Of a stretch of 34,829 bases of DNA, positions 16,754 to 25,717 are shown piece by piece. This stretch comes from JADLHS01 sp964539515 (GTDB lineage: Bacteria > Verrucomicrobiota > Verrucomicrobiia > Limisphaerales > JADLHS01). Position 1 is the stretch's first letter, and every line of letters begins with the position of its first letter. The position numbers were made by a program, and so were the translations under genes. Under the pieces are notes generated by a model, which did no database searches, was not told the DNA's origin, and saw only the letters and a list, made by a program, of their open reading frames with translations. The stretch spans positions 1 to 34,829 of the forward strand of contig CAZIJO010000038.1 in NCBI GenBank assembly GCA_964539515.1. Direction: 5' to 3'.

Positions 16754-18358
16754 ATGAATGTCCTGCCCGTCATCAGCCGGGAATTGCGGGCTCAGGCGCG
16801 GCAACCGTTCACCTACTGGCTGCGGGTGCTGGGTTTGGGAGCGATGCTCGGCGCGGCGGGGGCATTCATGGTGGGGCGCGGACTCACACCGGGTGACGGC
16901 GGCCGCCTGTTCGCCTTCCTGCACGCCACCTTGCTCCTGAGCATCTGGGTGCTCGTGCCGATGAGTGTGGCGGATTGCCTCAGCCAGGAACGCCGTGAGG
17001 GCACCTTGGGGCTGTTGTTGCTCACCCCGTTGCGACCTTGGGATATCGTGCTGGCGAAAGCGGCGGCTCATGCTTTGCGCGCCTTCACCCTTTGGCTGGT
17101 CGTGCTGCCGGTCATGGCGCTGGCATTTTTGCAAGGCGGCGTCGGCTGGCGCGAGGCACTGCTCTCGGCTTCCATCAACTTCAGTTCCCTTTGCGCGGCC
17201 ATCGGTGCGGGCGTGCTGGCCTCGTCCTATTCCAAACAATGGCTGCGGGCGCTGGCGCTGGCCGCCATTTTGAGCGGGAATGCAGTTGGTTTGGTGGCCC
17301 TTGGCAAACTCCTGGGATTGGGCTTGATTCTCGCGCCGTTCATGCCAATGCCGATGACCTTGCCGTCCTTGGATCAGCTGCTCTGGGGTGGTTGGGTGTA
17401 CCTCGTGGATTGGCAGGCGACGTGGAGTCAGGTCTTCAGTGGGGCGGGCATGCGGTCGGGCTACCTCCGGGCGGTGGTATGGGCCGAAGTGACTTCCACC
17501 CTGTTCATTTTATCGTTTTCGCTGGGATGCCTGTGGCTTGCAGCGCGAAGCATTCGCCGACGATGGCGCGAAGAGCCCCCGTCGGCACGGGCGCAGCAGG
17601 TGGAAAAGGTGTTTTGCGAACCGGTGATCGGGGTTGCGTTCCTGCGCGGCTGGATGCGGCGCAAGCTGGCGCGCAATCCCATTGGCTGGCTGGAGCAACG
17701 TCGCTGGAGCGGGCGGCTCGTGACGTGGGCGTGGTTCGCGATCATTATTTCTGTTCAGACGGCGGTGTTGACCGACCGGAATTTCCTCTGGTACGGCGGC
17801 GGAGCGCAAGCAGTCATGGGCTGGTTGCTGGCGGGCAGCATGGCGGCGAGTGCGGCCGGGAGCTTCCGGCGCGAGCGCGAAACGGGCGTGCTGGAGCTGT
17901 TGCTGGTGTCGCCGCTGACGACCGGCCAGATCATTGGCGGCCGGTTGCGCGGGTTGTGGGGCCAATTTCTCCCCTCGATTGCAATCTTGCTCGGCATCTG
18001 GGTTTACCTCCAAAACCTGCGCCAGCCGATGGCGGGCGATTACCTCGGCATCTGGTTCTTTCTCGTCACGTTTACGGTCGTGCCGGTGATCGGACTGTAC
18101 TTTTCCGTGCACTGCAAAAGCTTCATCAGCGCGTTTCTCTTCACGCTGGCGTTTGTATTCGTGGTGCCCATTGGCTTCATCATGCTGGTGCTATTTGTGG
18201 GCTGGGTCAATTCGGACATCAATGCTTACCATAACCTGGGGCAGGACCTGGCCTCCCTCGTTCCGTGGGTTCAGTGGCTGCTTGCCGGATTTTTTCTCTG
18301 GCGCTTGCATCATAAACTGGCAACCCGTTCCTTCCCGCTCGAACGGCTTGGGGGATGA
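16754..18358 (+). CDS. ABC-2-type transporter permease with internally duplicated halves
   Basis: The protein has 534 residues and about 12 hydrophobic segments by eye. Each half has the ABC-2 coupling motif: QERREGTLGLLLLTPLRPWD at residues 78-97, and RERETGVLELLLVSPLTTGQ starting near 373. A typical ABC-2 permease has six segments and one such motif and works as a dimer, so this chain looks like a fused pair. The start MNVLPVISRELRAQARQPFT is shared in outline with the two later permeases (MTLLPIVERELRVAAR). It lies 103 bp after the ATPase and is presumably its partner. The cargo is unknown; there are no binding-protein or importer genes nearby, which favours export or envelope assembly. 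Confidence 0.92.
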   Translation: MNVLPVISRELRAQARQPFTYWLRVLGLGAMLGAAGAFMVGRGLTPGDGGRLFAFLHATLLLSIWVLVPMSVADCLSQERREGTLGLLLLTPLRPWDIVLAKAAAHALRAFTLWLVVLPVMALAFLQGGVGWREALLSASINFSSLCAAIGAGVLASSYSKQWLRALALAAILSGNAVGLVALGKLLGLGLILAPFMPMPMTLPSLDQLLWGGWVYLVDWQATWSQVFSGAGMRSGYLRAVVWAEVTSTLFILSFSLGCLWLAARSIRRRWREEPPSARAQQVEKVFCEPVIGVAFLRGWMRRKLARNPIGWLEQRRWSGRLVTWAWFAIIISVQTAVLTDRNFLWYGGGAQAVMGWLLAGSMAASAAGSFRRERETGVLELLLVSPLTTGQIIGGRLRGLWGQFLPSIAILLGIWVYLQNLRQPMAGDYLGIWFFLVTFTVVPVIGLYFSVHCKSFISAFLFTLAFVFVVPIGFIMLVLFVGWVNSDINAYHNLGQDLASLVPWVQWLLAGFFLWRLHHKLATRSFPLERLGG

Positions 18359-18518
18359 AGCCGGTATGGCGTTCCGCTTCCAGCTGGGTCGGCCCATGGA
18401 CACCTCCCCACCGCTCCCACCGCGCTGCTTGAGCGGATTGCTCGGATGCAGGGCAGTCATGCGTAGCAGGGCAAATTGCCTTTGGTTTTTCCCGACTGCT
18501 GCATAAACTCCAGAATCG

Positions 18519-18812
18519 ATGTTAGAACCCCTGAGTAATCCACAGCTCCGCAAGTTCAAAGCGGCTGCCCAGCATTTGGAACCGATGTTAAAGGTCGGCA
18601 AAGCCGGCTTGAGCGACGGTTTCATCCGGTCGGTGGACACCGCTCTGGCGCAACATGAACTGGTGAAAATCAAGTTTGTGGAGTTTAAAGAGCAGAAGAA
18701 GGAGCTTGCCCCGCAGCTGGCTCAAATGACGGCGAGCCACCTGATCATGCGCGTCGGCAATGTCGTGGTCCTTCATCGCCCCCGGCCCGTGGCGGAAGCG
18801 CCCGCTGCCTGA
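18519..18812 (+). CDS. yhbY: YhbY-type CRM-domain RNA-binding protein
   Basis: This 97-residue single CRM-domain protein would bind RNA, with pre-50S ribosomal particles being the known target of the family. The sequence starts MLEPLSNPQLRKFKAAAQHL. The conserved core is LKVGKAGLSDGFIRSVDTAL with the GxxG-like loop (GKAG), followed by ELVKIKFVEF and NVVVLHRPRP at the C-terminal strand. Length is normal for a bacterial YhbY. The gene lies 160 bp after the permease and is in the same direction, but it is probably an independent housekeeping gene. No Shine-Dalgarno is seen before ATG 18519. Confidence 0.93.
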   Translation: MLEPLSNPQLRKFKAAAQHLEPMLKVGKAGLSDGFIRSVDTALAQHELVKIKFVEFKEQKKELAPQLAQMTASHLIMRVGNVVVLHRPRPVAEAPAA

Positions 18813-19143
18813 TGGCTCCCGCTGTGATAATGGATGGCGGTTTCCCATTTCTGCGCCGAGCGCTGGCTTGTGGAGCTACCGCCGATGTAACGAGGTGGAC
18901 GGTGGGTTGCGATGATCCAGGGAATCCGTCTATCCAAAAGCCTCATGGTAGGGCGCATCACTCCGTGCGCGCCGCCGCTTGCAACCCACCCGCCGAACGG
19001 CGCGCACGGAGTGACGCGCCCTACCATCCCGCGCGGTTCATAGCCACGTTGGCTGGAGAGCCGCTGCTGAATCCTGCTCACGTCGGCGGCTACGGCGCAG
19101 CTCGACGGTTTCAGTCAAGCGACCTAACGTCTGCTCCAGCGAC
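18813..19143. other. Intergenic stretch containing a palindromic repeat element
   Basis: No gene is supported here. The stretch holds the inverted repeat described at 18947-19025. A second weak inverted match flanks it: GGTGGGTTGC at 18901-18910 against GCAACCCACC at 18981-18990. Frames reading through it give Arg/Pro/Ala-rich strings that I take as repeat-derived, not protein. Confidence 0.7.
18947..19025. repeat. 79-bp palindromic element with 28-bp near-perfect inverted arms
   Basis: The left arm is 18947-18974 and the right arm 18998-19025. The arms are reverse complements with one mismatch in 28 (an A in GGGCGCATCA against G in the other copy). The outer ends read GGTAGGGCG and CGCCCTACC. 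The loop of 23 bp contains GCAACCCACC. It is similar in kind to the palindromic GGTAGGGCG elements I associate with verrucomicrobial genomes; that recollection was not checked. A mobile, non-autonomous (MITE/REP-like) origin is inference. Confidence 0.85.
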
Positions 19144-20268
19144 ATGAAAGTGATCAAGACTCCCGAACTTTTTGGTTTTGTCGCGCTCAGCCTGCTGGCC
19201 GGTTGTACGACTCCCTCGCCCACGGCGGGAATTCGTTTGAACCAGATCCAGGTGATCGGCACGCACAATTCCTATCATCGGCGCGGACACGACTCGCTGC
19301 TGGCGTTAATTGGCCAGATGAAACCGGGTGCAGAGCGGGAACTGGACTATGGTCACCGGTCATTGCCGGAGCAGTTGGCGGAGCTGGGCATCCGCCAGAT
19401 CGAACTCGATTGCTTCGCGGACCCGGACGGCGGCCGATACGCGGAACCACTCGGTCGGACACGCGTTGCCCAAGCCGGCCTGCCGCCGGTGCCGGACCAT
19501 GATCCGGCCGGGCGATTGCGCACGCCCGGCATCAAGGTTTTGCATGTGCCGGACATTGATTTCGCCAGCTCGGCCCTGACCTTGGTGGACGCGCTGCAAC
19601 AGGTGCGGGCCTGGTCTGTGAAGCACCCGCGCCATGTGCCCGTGTTTATCATGCTGGAACTGAAGGAAGATTCGCTCGGGCCGGGCTTCACCCAGCCCAT
19701 TCCGTTCGACCAGGCGCAGCTGGCGAATCTGGAGCAGGAAATTCTTTCGGTCTTTCCGCGGGAGTCCATTCTGACACCGGATGACGTCCGGGGGCGGGCG
19801 GCCACTTTGCCGGACGCGCTGCGGCATTCGGGCTGGCCGCTGCTCGATGCGGTGCGCGGGCGCGTCATGTTCGGTCTGGACAATGAGGGAGCGGTTCGGG
19901 ATCGCTATTTGGAAGGGCGACCTTTGCTGGAAGGGCGGTTGGCGTTTGTGAGTGTGCCGCCCACGAATCCGGCCGCAGCCTGGATGAAGCGCAACGACCC
20001 GGTCGCCGACTTCGAGGAAATCCAGGAGCTGGTGCAAACCGGTTTCCTTGTTCGGACGCGGGCGGACGCCGGCACCGAGGAGGCCCGCACGAATGATCCC
20101 CGCAAACGCGGCCGCGCGTTGGCGAGCGGCGCGCAGTTCGTCAGCACGGACTACCCCGAGCCGGACGACCGTTTCTCGCCGTACCGGGTCCGATTGCCGG
20201 GCGGGGTTATCGCCCGATCCAATCCGGTGAACGGCCCGGAACGGGATCGCGGCCAGGAACTGGAGTAG
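19144..20268 (+). CDS. Lipoprotein with PI-PLC-like (Ca2+-dependent PLC1) phosphodiesterase domain
   Basis: The protein has 374 residues. The N-terminus (MKVIKTPELFGFVALSLLAGC) is a lipoprotein signal with lipobox LAGC and C21 as the lipidated residue. The catalytic fold is that of phosphatidylinositol-specific phospholipase C TIM barrels. IGTHNSYH supplies the first catalytic His (H41), IRQIELDCF supplies E88/D89, and KVLHVPDIDF supplies the second His (H134). MLELKEDS and VMFGLDNEGAV follow in order. The arrangement fits the bacterial PF16670-type family. The protein would be membrane-anchored outside the cytoplasm and cleave a phosphodiester, but the substrate is unknown. It lies between the YhbY gene and the second pair of permeases, with no close spacing on either side. 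Confidence 0.85.
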   Translation: MKVIKTPELFGFVALSLLAGCTTPSPTAGIRLNQIQVIGTHNSYHRRGHDSLLALIGQMKPGAERELDYGHRSLPEQLAELGIRQIELDCFADPDGGRYAEPLGRTRVAQAGLPPVPDHDPAGRLRTPGIKVLHVPDIDFASSALTLVDALQQVRAWSVKHPRHVPVFIMLELKEDSLGPGFTQPIPFDQAQLANLEQEILSVFPRESILTPDDVRGRAATLPDALRHSGWPLLDAVRGRVMFGLDNEGAVRDRYLEGRPLLEGRLAFVSVPPTNPAAAWMKRNDPVADFEEIQELVQTGFLVRTRADAGTEEARTNDPRKRGRALASGAQFVSTDYPEPDDRFSPYRVRLPGGVIARSNPVNGPERDRGQELE

Positions 20269-20594
20269 GCCGAAAGCAGTATTAATCCGTTTTCCCAGGA
20301 GCGAGCGAAGGAAGCCGAGAGCTTGACGATCGAAGTCTCAACCGCCATTTCAAATTCAAGTTTCACCCGGCCGTGGCATTGGAATCTCGCCTCCCATAGT
20401 TTTCACCTTGATGGGCATGCAGCTCCGTGGCCTCTGCTTGCTCCTGTTAACCTGAATGGGACCGGTAAAGTAATCGCAGCGGTTCCATTTCGCCGCCGAC
20501 TTTGACAACGGATAGTCTTCACGACCCAATCGTGGGGCATGATTGTCCGCAAAATCATTTGCCTCCGGCGTCCGGCTGGGGCTAACTCCCGGCC
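20269..20594. other. Intergenic stretch, no feature recognised
   Basis: This is 326 bp between the PLC-like lipoprotein and the second permease. I see no open frame with protein-like content, no hairpin with a T-tract and no copy of the other repeats. It is a likely promoter-bearing region for the permease pair, but no clear -35/-10 could be picked. Confidence 0.6.
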
Positions 20595-22298
20595 ATGACA
20601 TTGCTGCCCATCGTCGAACGCGAGTTGCGGGTCGCGGCGCGCAAGCCGGCCACGTTCTCGCTGCGCGTGGCGGCGGCGCTCGTGGCGCTGATCATCGGCG
20701 GCAGTGTCCTGTTGCTCACGCTCACGCCGTTCGGCGGGCGGACGCCCATGGGAGGGCCAATTTTTGGGACGCTGACCTGGCTCTGCCTAGCGGGCGCGCT
20801 CAGTGCGGGGCTGTTTTTCACCTCGGATTGTCTGAGCGAAGAAAAACGCGAAGGCACGCTGGGGTTTTTGTTTCTCACGGATCTGCGCGGCTACGACGTG
20901 GTGCTGGGCAAACTGCTCGCCACGTCGTTGCGTTGCGTATTCGCCCTGCTCGCCATGTTTCCGGTCCTCGCGATCGCCCTGTTGCTGGGCGGGGTCGAGC
21001 CCGGACAGTTCTGGCGGACGCTGTTGGCGCTCGGACATGCGCTGTTTTTTTCCCTGGCCGTGGGCATGTTCGTGTCGACGATCAGCCGGCAATCGCAGAA
21101 GGCGCTCGCGGGCACGTTGGTGCTGTTGCTCCTGCTGGTGGGACTGGGGCCGGGCCTGGACGCACTGTTCCGATTGGCCAGCGGCGCTTCCCGCCCGATG
21201 CTAAGTCTCGTCAGCCCGGGGTACGTGTTCCTGACGGCGAATTATGCGCCAACTTTTTGGTCGGCTTTTCTGGTCAGTCAGGGCGTTGCTTGGACCCTGC
21301 TGGCACTCGCCAGTGGGCTGCTGCCGCGAACGTGGCAGGAGAAGCCGGAGCGCACCTCCCTCAAGGTGCTCAGCCGGCGGTATGCCCGCCGGTATGGCGG
21401 GCACGGCCACCGGGCGGGGCTCCGGGACAAGCTCCTCCGCAAGAATCCCGTGATGTGGCTGGCGGCGCGCGAACGCGGACAGGCGTTCTGGCTCTGGGTC
21501 GTCGCGGTGGTGATGACGAGTGTCTTCCTCGCCTTGCTCACGACCGGCGCGCCGGGCGGCCTGTGGATGGCCTGGAGCATGGTCAACACCGGACTCTGGT
21601 ACGTGCTCTATCTCTGGGCGGCGGCGAAGGGCTGTCAGTTCTTTGCGGAGGCGCGCCGCAACGGCATGATTGAACTGATGCTGGCGGCCCCGTTGACGGC
21701 GCAAGAAACAGTCAACGGCCCGTGGCACGCATTCGTGCGGATGTTTGCCGCGCCGGTGCTGCTGCTGTTGGGCCTGCAGTTTGTGGCCAGCCTGATGGCC
21801 TACCGTGGGAGTGGCAGCATGGTCGGCGGGAGTGGCGGCATGTTTGGACTTGGCGGGGCCTCGGGTTGGGGGTTGATGCTATTCGCGGCGGTCGGCGGCG
21901 CGGTGGTTGCCTTCGCCAATCTCGTGGCCCTCGGTTGGTTTGGACTCTGGATGGGACTGGTTTCCAAAACCGCCCGCATGGCCACGCTTAAAACCATTGT
22001 GTTCGTCCAGGTGCTGCCCTGGTTCGCGATGGTCTTGATCTCCGGGCTGGCAATTCCGCTGGTGATGTTCGCCGGCCCCTGGCTCAACCCTGGCAATGCG
22101 GCTTCGCAATCCGCAATGAGCATCTGGATTCCGTTTGCATTCACCGCACTGCCGGCCGGGCTCGCCCTGGCCAAGGATGTGTTCTTCTGGGAACTGGCCC
22201 GGCGCAAACTGACCCGGGGCTTTCGCGAGCTCGCCGTGCGCGCCGTGATTCCGGTCCGCGCCGTTGCCGGGCCGCCGGTGATTGCCCGCCAGCCATGA
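20595..22298 (+). CDS. ABC-2-type transporter permease, duplicated halves (second of three)
   Basis: The protein has 567 residues and starts MTLLPIVERELRVAARKPAT, like the next gene. Its first coupling motif is SEEKREGTLGFLFLTDLRGY (81-100) and its second is EARRNGMIELMLAAPLTAQE (near 352-371). About 12 hydrophobic segments are visible. A Gly/Ser-rich linker lies near residues 400-425 (GSGSMVGGSGGMFGLGGASG). The stop overlaps the next start: the ATG of the third permease is at 22295-22297 within ATGA. No ATPase gene lies next to this pair; the nearest is at 15700. The second half is more diverged than the first. Cargo is unknown. Confidence 0.9.
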   Translation: MTLLPIVERELRVAARKPATFSLRVAAALVALIIGGSVLLLTLTPFGGRTPMGGPIFGTLTWLCLAGALSAGLFFTSDCLSEEKREGTLGFLFLTDLRGYDVVLGKLLATSLRCVFALLAMFPVLAIALLLGGVEPGQFWRTLLALGHALFFSLAVGMFVSTISRQSQKALAGTLVLLLLLVGLGPGLDALFRLASGASRPMLSLVSPGYVFLTANYAPTFWSAFLVSQGVAWTLLALASGLLPRTWQEKPERTSLKVLSRRYARRYGGHGHRAGLRDKLLRKNPVMWLAARERGQAFWLWVVAVVMTSVFLALLTTGAPGGLWMAWSMVNTGLWYVLYLWAAAKGCQFFAEARRNGMIELMLAAPLTAQETVNGPWHAFVRMFAAPVLLLLGLQFVASLMAYRGSGSMVGGSGGMFGLGGASGWGLMLFAAVGGAVVAFANLVALGWFGLWMGLVSKTARMATLKTIVFVQVLPWFAMVLISGLAIPLVMFAGPWLNPGNAASQSAMSIWIPFAFTALPAGLALAKDVFFWELARRKLTRGFRELAVRAVIPVRAVAGPPVIARQP

Positions 22299-23965
22299 CC
22301 CTGTTGCCCATCGTAGAACGCGAACTCCGCGTGGCGGCGCGCCGGCCGGCCCACTTCTGGTTGCGCCTGCTGGTGGCTTGTGGATTGATCCTCGTCGCGA
22401 CCTGGATTTACCTCGTGGCGGGCGAGCTCGAATCGCAACGCGAGTTGGGCAAGACGATTTTCCACACCCTGACCGGCGGCTTGCTGCTTTATTGCCTGCT
22501 GGCGGGCGTGCGGGCCACGGCGGACTGCCTTAGCGAAGAAAAGCGCGACGGCACCCTGGGTCTGCTCTTCCTGACGGACCTCCGCGGCTACGATGTGGTC
22601 TTCGGCAAGCTGACAGCAAATTCAATTGCCGTCCTTTATGCGGTGCTGGCGGTCGTGCCGGTTCTGGCCATACCGTTGCTGATGGGTGGCGTGACCGTCG
22701 GTGAATTTGGGCGGGTTTCGCTGGTGCTCGTAAACACCCTGTTCCTCTCCCTCAGTGCCGGAATGCTGGCGTCGGCGGTGTGCCGAAATCACCGTGCCGC
22801 CATCAGCTTGACGCTCCTGCTCATCCTCCTCCCCACCGTCGGCGGGCCGTTGCTGGGTTTCTGGCTGGCTTGGAAGCAGAACTGGCGTGGCAGCTTCGAA
22901 TTCGCGTTCCTGGTCTCGAGTCCGGTTTATTCCTACTTCACCGCTTTTGAGAAAATGCTGCCCCGGGCTGCGGGGCCGGGTTTGACGGGCTTTTATTGGT
23001 CGACCGGCGTCGTGCACGCCGTGGGCTGGGCTTTCCTTGGACTGGCAAGTGGGATTATTCCGCGCACGTGGCATGACCGGGTGGTGGGCGAAGCCGGCTG
23101 GCGCGGGCGGGTGCGCGCCTGGCTCGAAGGCGGCGCCTCCCGGCGCCGCGAAATCCGCACTCAATTGCTCAATCTCAACGCTTACTGCTGGCTCGCGAGC
23201 CGGCCACGGTGGCGCGCCCTCTGGGCCTGGGTGCCGCTGGCCCTCGCGGCCGGGGCCTGGGGGTGGGGGCTTTGCAAACTGGGAGAACAATGGTTAAACG
23301 TCGGCATCTACTCGACCACGGGGATTTTCCTGAGCACAACCATGAAAGCCTGGATCGGCGCCGAGGCGGGTCGGCGCCTGATCGAAGATCGCAAGGCCGG
23401 CGCGCTCGAGCTCCTGCTCGCGACCCCCTTGTCGGTGCCCGACATCTTGCGCGGGCAACGCCTCGCGTTGCAGCGGCAGTTTTTGGGCCCCATCCTGGTG
23501 CTGCTGGGGACGGTCGTGGTGCTGGCTTATTCGGGCGCGAACGGTTCGGATCTTGGGGGAGGCGATCGGACGCCCTGGTACTGGACATGGGCCGGCGGCG
23601 TCGTGATGTTTGGGGCCGACGTGGTGGCGCTCTACTGGCTGGGCATGTGGACCGCCTTGTCCGTCCGGAATACCAAACACGCTTTCGGCGCGGCCATCGT
23701 GCCCGTGCTGGTGCTGCCGTGGATTGCGATTGCCGTCGTCGTGACCGTGATCAACCTGCTCCCGCGGGAAACCCAGCGCATGTTCTTATTGAACTGGGAC
23801 GGCTGGCCCTGGTTGCTGTGGCTTGGATTTGGGTTCCTGGCGGACATCGGGTTTGGTTTCTGGGCGCGGCACAAATTGCTGACGGAATTTCGCCATGTCG
23901 CGGCGCAACGCTATCAACCCAAGCCGCCGTGGTGGCGGCGCCTGTTTGGCGCCTCCGGCGCGTAG
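22295..23965 (+). CDS. ABC-2-type transporter permease, duplicated halves (third of three)
   Basis: The protein has 556 residues. It is paralogous to the preceding gene, sharing its first 16 residues and the SEEKRDGTLGLLFLTDLRGY motif (80-99). A second motif, EDRKAGALELLLATPLSVPD, begins near residue 363. The start codon overlaps the upstream stop (ATGA), so the two permeases are translationally coupled and probably act together. A cytoplasmic, Arg-rich stretch of about 40 residues sits between the halves (WRGRVRAWLEGGASRRREIR). The pair reads as a tandem duplication: similar at the N-terminal half, diverged elsewhere. It has no dedicated ATPase in view. Confidence 0.9.
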   Translation: MTLLPIVERELRVAARRPAHFWLRLLVACGLILVATWIYLVAGELESQRELGKTIFHTLTGGLLLYCLLAGVRATADCLSEEKRDGTLGLLFLTDLRGYDVVFGKLTANSIAVLYAVLAVVPVLAIPLLMGGVTVGEFGRVSLVLVNTLFLSLSAGMLASAVCRNHRAAISLTLLLILLPTVGGPLLGFWLAWKQNWRGSFEFAFLVSSPVYSYFTAFEKMLPRAAGPGLTGFYWSTGVVHAVGWAFLGLASGIIPRTWHDRVVGEAGWRGRVRAWLEGGASRRREIRTQLLNLNAYCWLASRPRWRALWAWVPLALAAGAWGWGLCKLGEQWLNVGIYSTTGIFLSTTMKAWIGAEAGRRLIEDRKAGALELLLATPLSVPDILRGQRLALQRQFLGPILVLLGTVVVLAYSGANGSDLGGGDRTPWYWTWAGGVVMFGADVVALYWLGMWTALSVRNTKHAFGAAIVPVLVLPWIAIAVVVTVINLLPRETQRMFLLNWDGWPWLLWLGFGFLADIGFGFWARHKLLTEFRHVAAQRYQPKPPWWRRLFGASGA

Positions 23966-24125
23966 CTGGGTGTCGCTGAGCCCGATTGGCCGGATGCTTG
24001 GGCTCGGCTGGGTTGGGAGCGTGAATGGCCGCAGGGCCACAGTCGCGCCGAACATTCTGGTTGCGGCCGGTCGTGGATGCCGGCGGATTGAAATCCGGAA
24101 AAACAGGGCTGCCGCCGTGGATTCG

Positions 24126-25052
24126 TCAAACGCTCCCGGGTCGGGCCGGGCGGCGGCGGCGACCCTGCACATCTTTGAACCGGGCCTGGAGGAGCGGCAG
24201 GTCGTTTTCCAGGATGCCGGTGGGCTGAAACAACGGCATCAGCCGGACCACGCGATTCCCGTAGTCGAACCCCACCGGCAAGATCGGCACGCCGGCTTTT
24301 GTGGCAATCAGGTAGAAGCCGGTTTTCCATCGGCCGCCACTCCGGCGGGTGCCTTCGGGCGCCAAAGCCAGCATGAGGGAAGGGCGGGTGCTGAAGGCGC
24401 GCACGCATTCACTCACCACCCCGTGACTGGCGCTGCGATTGATGGGGATGCCCCCCAACCACCGGAGCAAGGTTCGAAATGGCGGCAGAAACATGGAGTG
24501 CTTGGCCAGCCACGAAATGCGCAGTTCATGCGCGAACAAAACCGCCAGCCCCAGCGGGAAATCCCAATTGGAGGTATGGGGCGCCACGATGACCACATAT
24601 TTGGGCTCCGCCGGGAAAACCCCTTCGATTCGCCAGCCGCCCAGCCGCAAATAAGCCCGCCCCAGGGCCCGCCACAGCCACCCGCGGGCCTGATGGAACG
24701 CCGCGGGTGCCACCTGATACTCGGCGCACCCTGGCGGGCGCGTGGCGACTTCGCTGAGCGGGTCGGATTTCAATTCCAGCGCGGCGGTCTTCTGGGTGTC
24801 GGGGGCATTCCATCGGCGGCTCACCGGGTCAAGGATGCGGCTTTCCCGCGTGGCATACAAGTGCGGCTTCAACCAGACGGGACGCGCGGACGCAGCCTGA
24901 CCGTGCACCCGGAGCGCCGGTCTCCGACCCGGCGGGTGTTGAAAATGTCTGGCAACGCGTCGGATCGGAGATCGGCGCATCCCGCTCTTAGCAACTCTGC
25001 CCGCGTGGTTCATGCTCCGCGTCTTGTTCGCCAGCATCGCGCCCGGTGGCAT
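24126..25052 (-). CDS. 1-acylglycerol-3-phosphate O-acyltransferase-like protein (PlsC family)
   Basis: The PlsC acyltransferase signature is complete. VAPHTSNWDF gives the HxxxxD catalytic pair (H159, D164 in the longest frame), WLAKHSMF and GGIPINRSASHG form block II-III, and LALAPEGTRRSGGRWKTGFY carries the EGTR block. KAGVPILPVGFDYGNRVVRL follows. The family transfers acyl chains to lysophosphatidate or related acceptors at the membrane. The domain occupies only about residues 125-290. The 120 residues before it are Arg/Pro-rich and look non-coding, so the real start is probably further in, perhaps at a TTG near 24773 or a GTG near 24911; no ATG lies close to the domain. The gene is convergent with the third permease. 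Confidence 0.85.
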   Translation of the reverse strand: MPPGAMLANKTRSMNHAGRVAKSGMRRSPIRRVARHFQHPPGRRPALRVHGQAASARPVWLKPHLYATRESRILDPVSRRWNAPDTQKTAALELKSDPLSEVATRPPGCAEYQVAPAAFHQARGWLWRALGRAYLRLGGWRIEGVFPAEPKYVVIVAPHTSNWDFPLGLAVLFAHELRISWLAKHSMFLPPFRTLLRWLGGIPINRSASHGVVSECVRAFSTRPSLMLALAPEGTRRSGGRWKTGFYLIATKAGVPILPVGFDYGNRVVRLMPLFQPTGILENDLPLLQARFKDVQGRRRRPARPGSV

Positions 25053-25250
25053 GGCGTGGCCTTCATGGTTGTTGGCTGGCTGCTCTCAGTCATGGGCAGA
25101 ATCCCCAGTGCGGTTTTTCCCAGTTCAATCGTGATGAAGAAAAATCCGTAAACCCTTGTTGACTCTGAAGGAAGGCTGAACTAGAAGCTGATTATGGCAT
25201 TCGTGATAGAACGCAACTTGCTCCCGAATTCCTGTTGACCACTCGACACC

Positions 25251-25610
25251 GTGAGCATCTTTCCAACATCACGAGAAGGTCGTTTGAGTTTGGTTGCGAC
25301 CGTGCTCTGCGCATACCTCATTGCCGTGCCATTGGTGGGGATGTTTTCCAGACTTCTCGCAGCATTTGCTGGCTGGGATGATTTGGGTGCGGCCGCGTAT
25401 GGCGCACAGGCAGTTCTTCAGCTCGAGGAGGCACACCGTTATTCTGTGCTCGGTTTTGGTTACATCCTTTGCCTCGTTGCTTTGTTTTTGTTTCTTCCTG
25501 CGCTGACTGACAAGAGAGCGCGTCGAGCCGCGCTCGCGATTTGGGCGCTTGGCCTGGTCTTTCTCGTCATCTTCATTTATCCGATGACACAAGTTCCTAA
25601 GACACGATGA
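25251..25610 (+). CDS. Small multi-pass membrane protein of unknown function
   Basis: The protein has 119 residues, starting at GTG 25251 (MSIFPTSREGRLSLVATVLC). Three hydrophobic segments are visible: LSLVATVLCAYLIAVPLVGM, YSVLGFGYILCLVALFLFLP and LAIWALGLVFLVIFIYP. I do not recognise a family. It is the first of several short orphan genes in an AT-richer strip next to a tRNA. Four bases after its TGA stop comes GTCTAAC, which fits the RYYYAAC core of integron attC sites. A cassette origin is inference. Confidence 0.6.
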   Translation: MSIFPTSREGRLSLVATVLCAYLIAVPLVGMFSRLLAAFAGWDDLGAAAYGAQAVLQLEEAHRYSVLGFGYILCLVALFLFLPALTDKRARRAALAIWALGLVFLVIFIYPMTQVPKTR

Positions 25611-25614
25611 CGTG

Positions 25615-25680
25615 GTCTAACCTTAAAGGGTGTATTGCTGCGGAGCGAAGCGGAGCCAGCAAATACGCCATTGGTTGAAC
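25615..25680. other. attC-like site 1 (integron-type recombination site, tentative)
   Basis: GTCTAAC (25615-25621, fits RYYYAAC) and GTTGAAC (25674-25680, fits GTTRRRY) bound a 66-bp imperfect palindrome. The inner stem is GTATTGCTG against CAGCAAATAC with one bulged A. It starts 4 nt after the stop codon of the membrane protein gene, as attC sites do. L-box features were not convincing by eye. Confidence 0.3.
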
Positions 25681-25717
25681 AAGCCCGGTCGAACGCTCCG
25701 GACCCGGCTATTGGCAA

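Noticed and set aside
20543..21673. 376-codon plus-strand frame overlapping the second permease
   Set aside because: It is out of frame with the permease, which has the family motifs and a paralogue; this translation has Ala/Gly/Arg bias only.
23895..25151. 418-codon plus-strand open frame covering the acyltransferase region
   Set aside because: It is antisense to the PlsC motifs, overlaps the end of a real permease, and is Arg/Pro/Gly-rich as expected for a GC-rich shadow frame.
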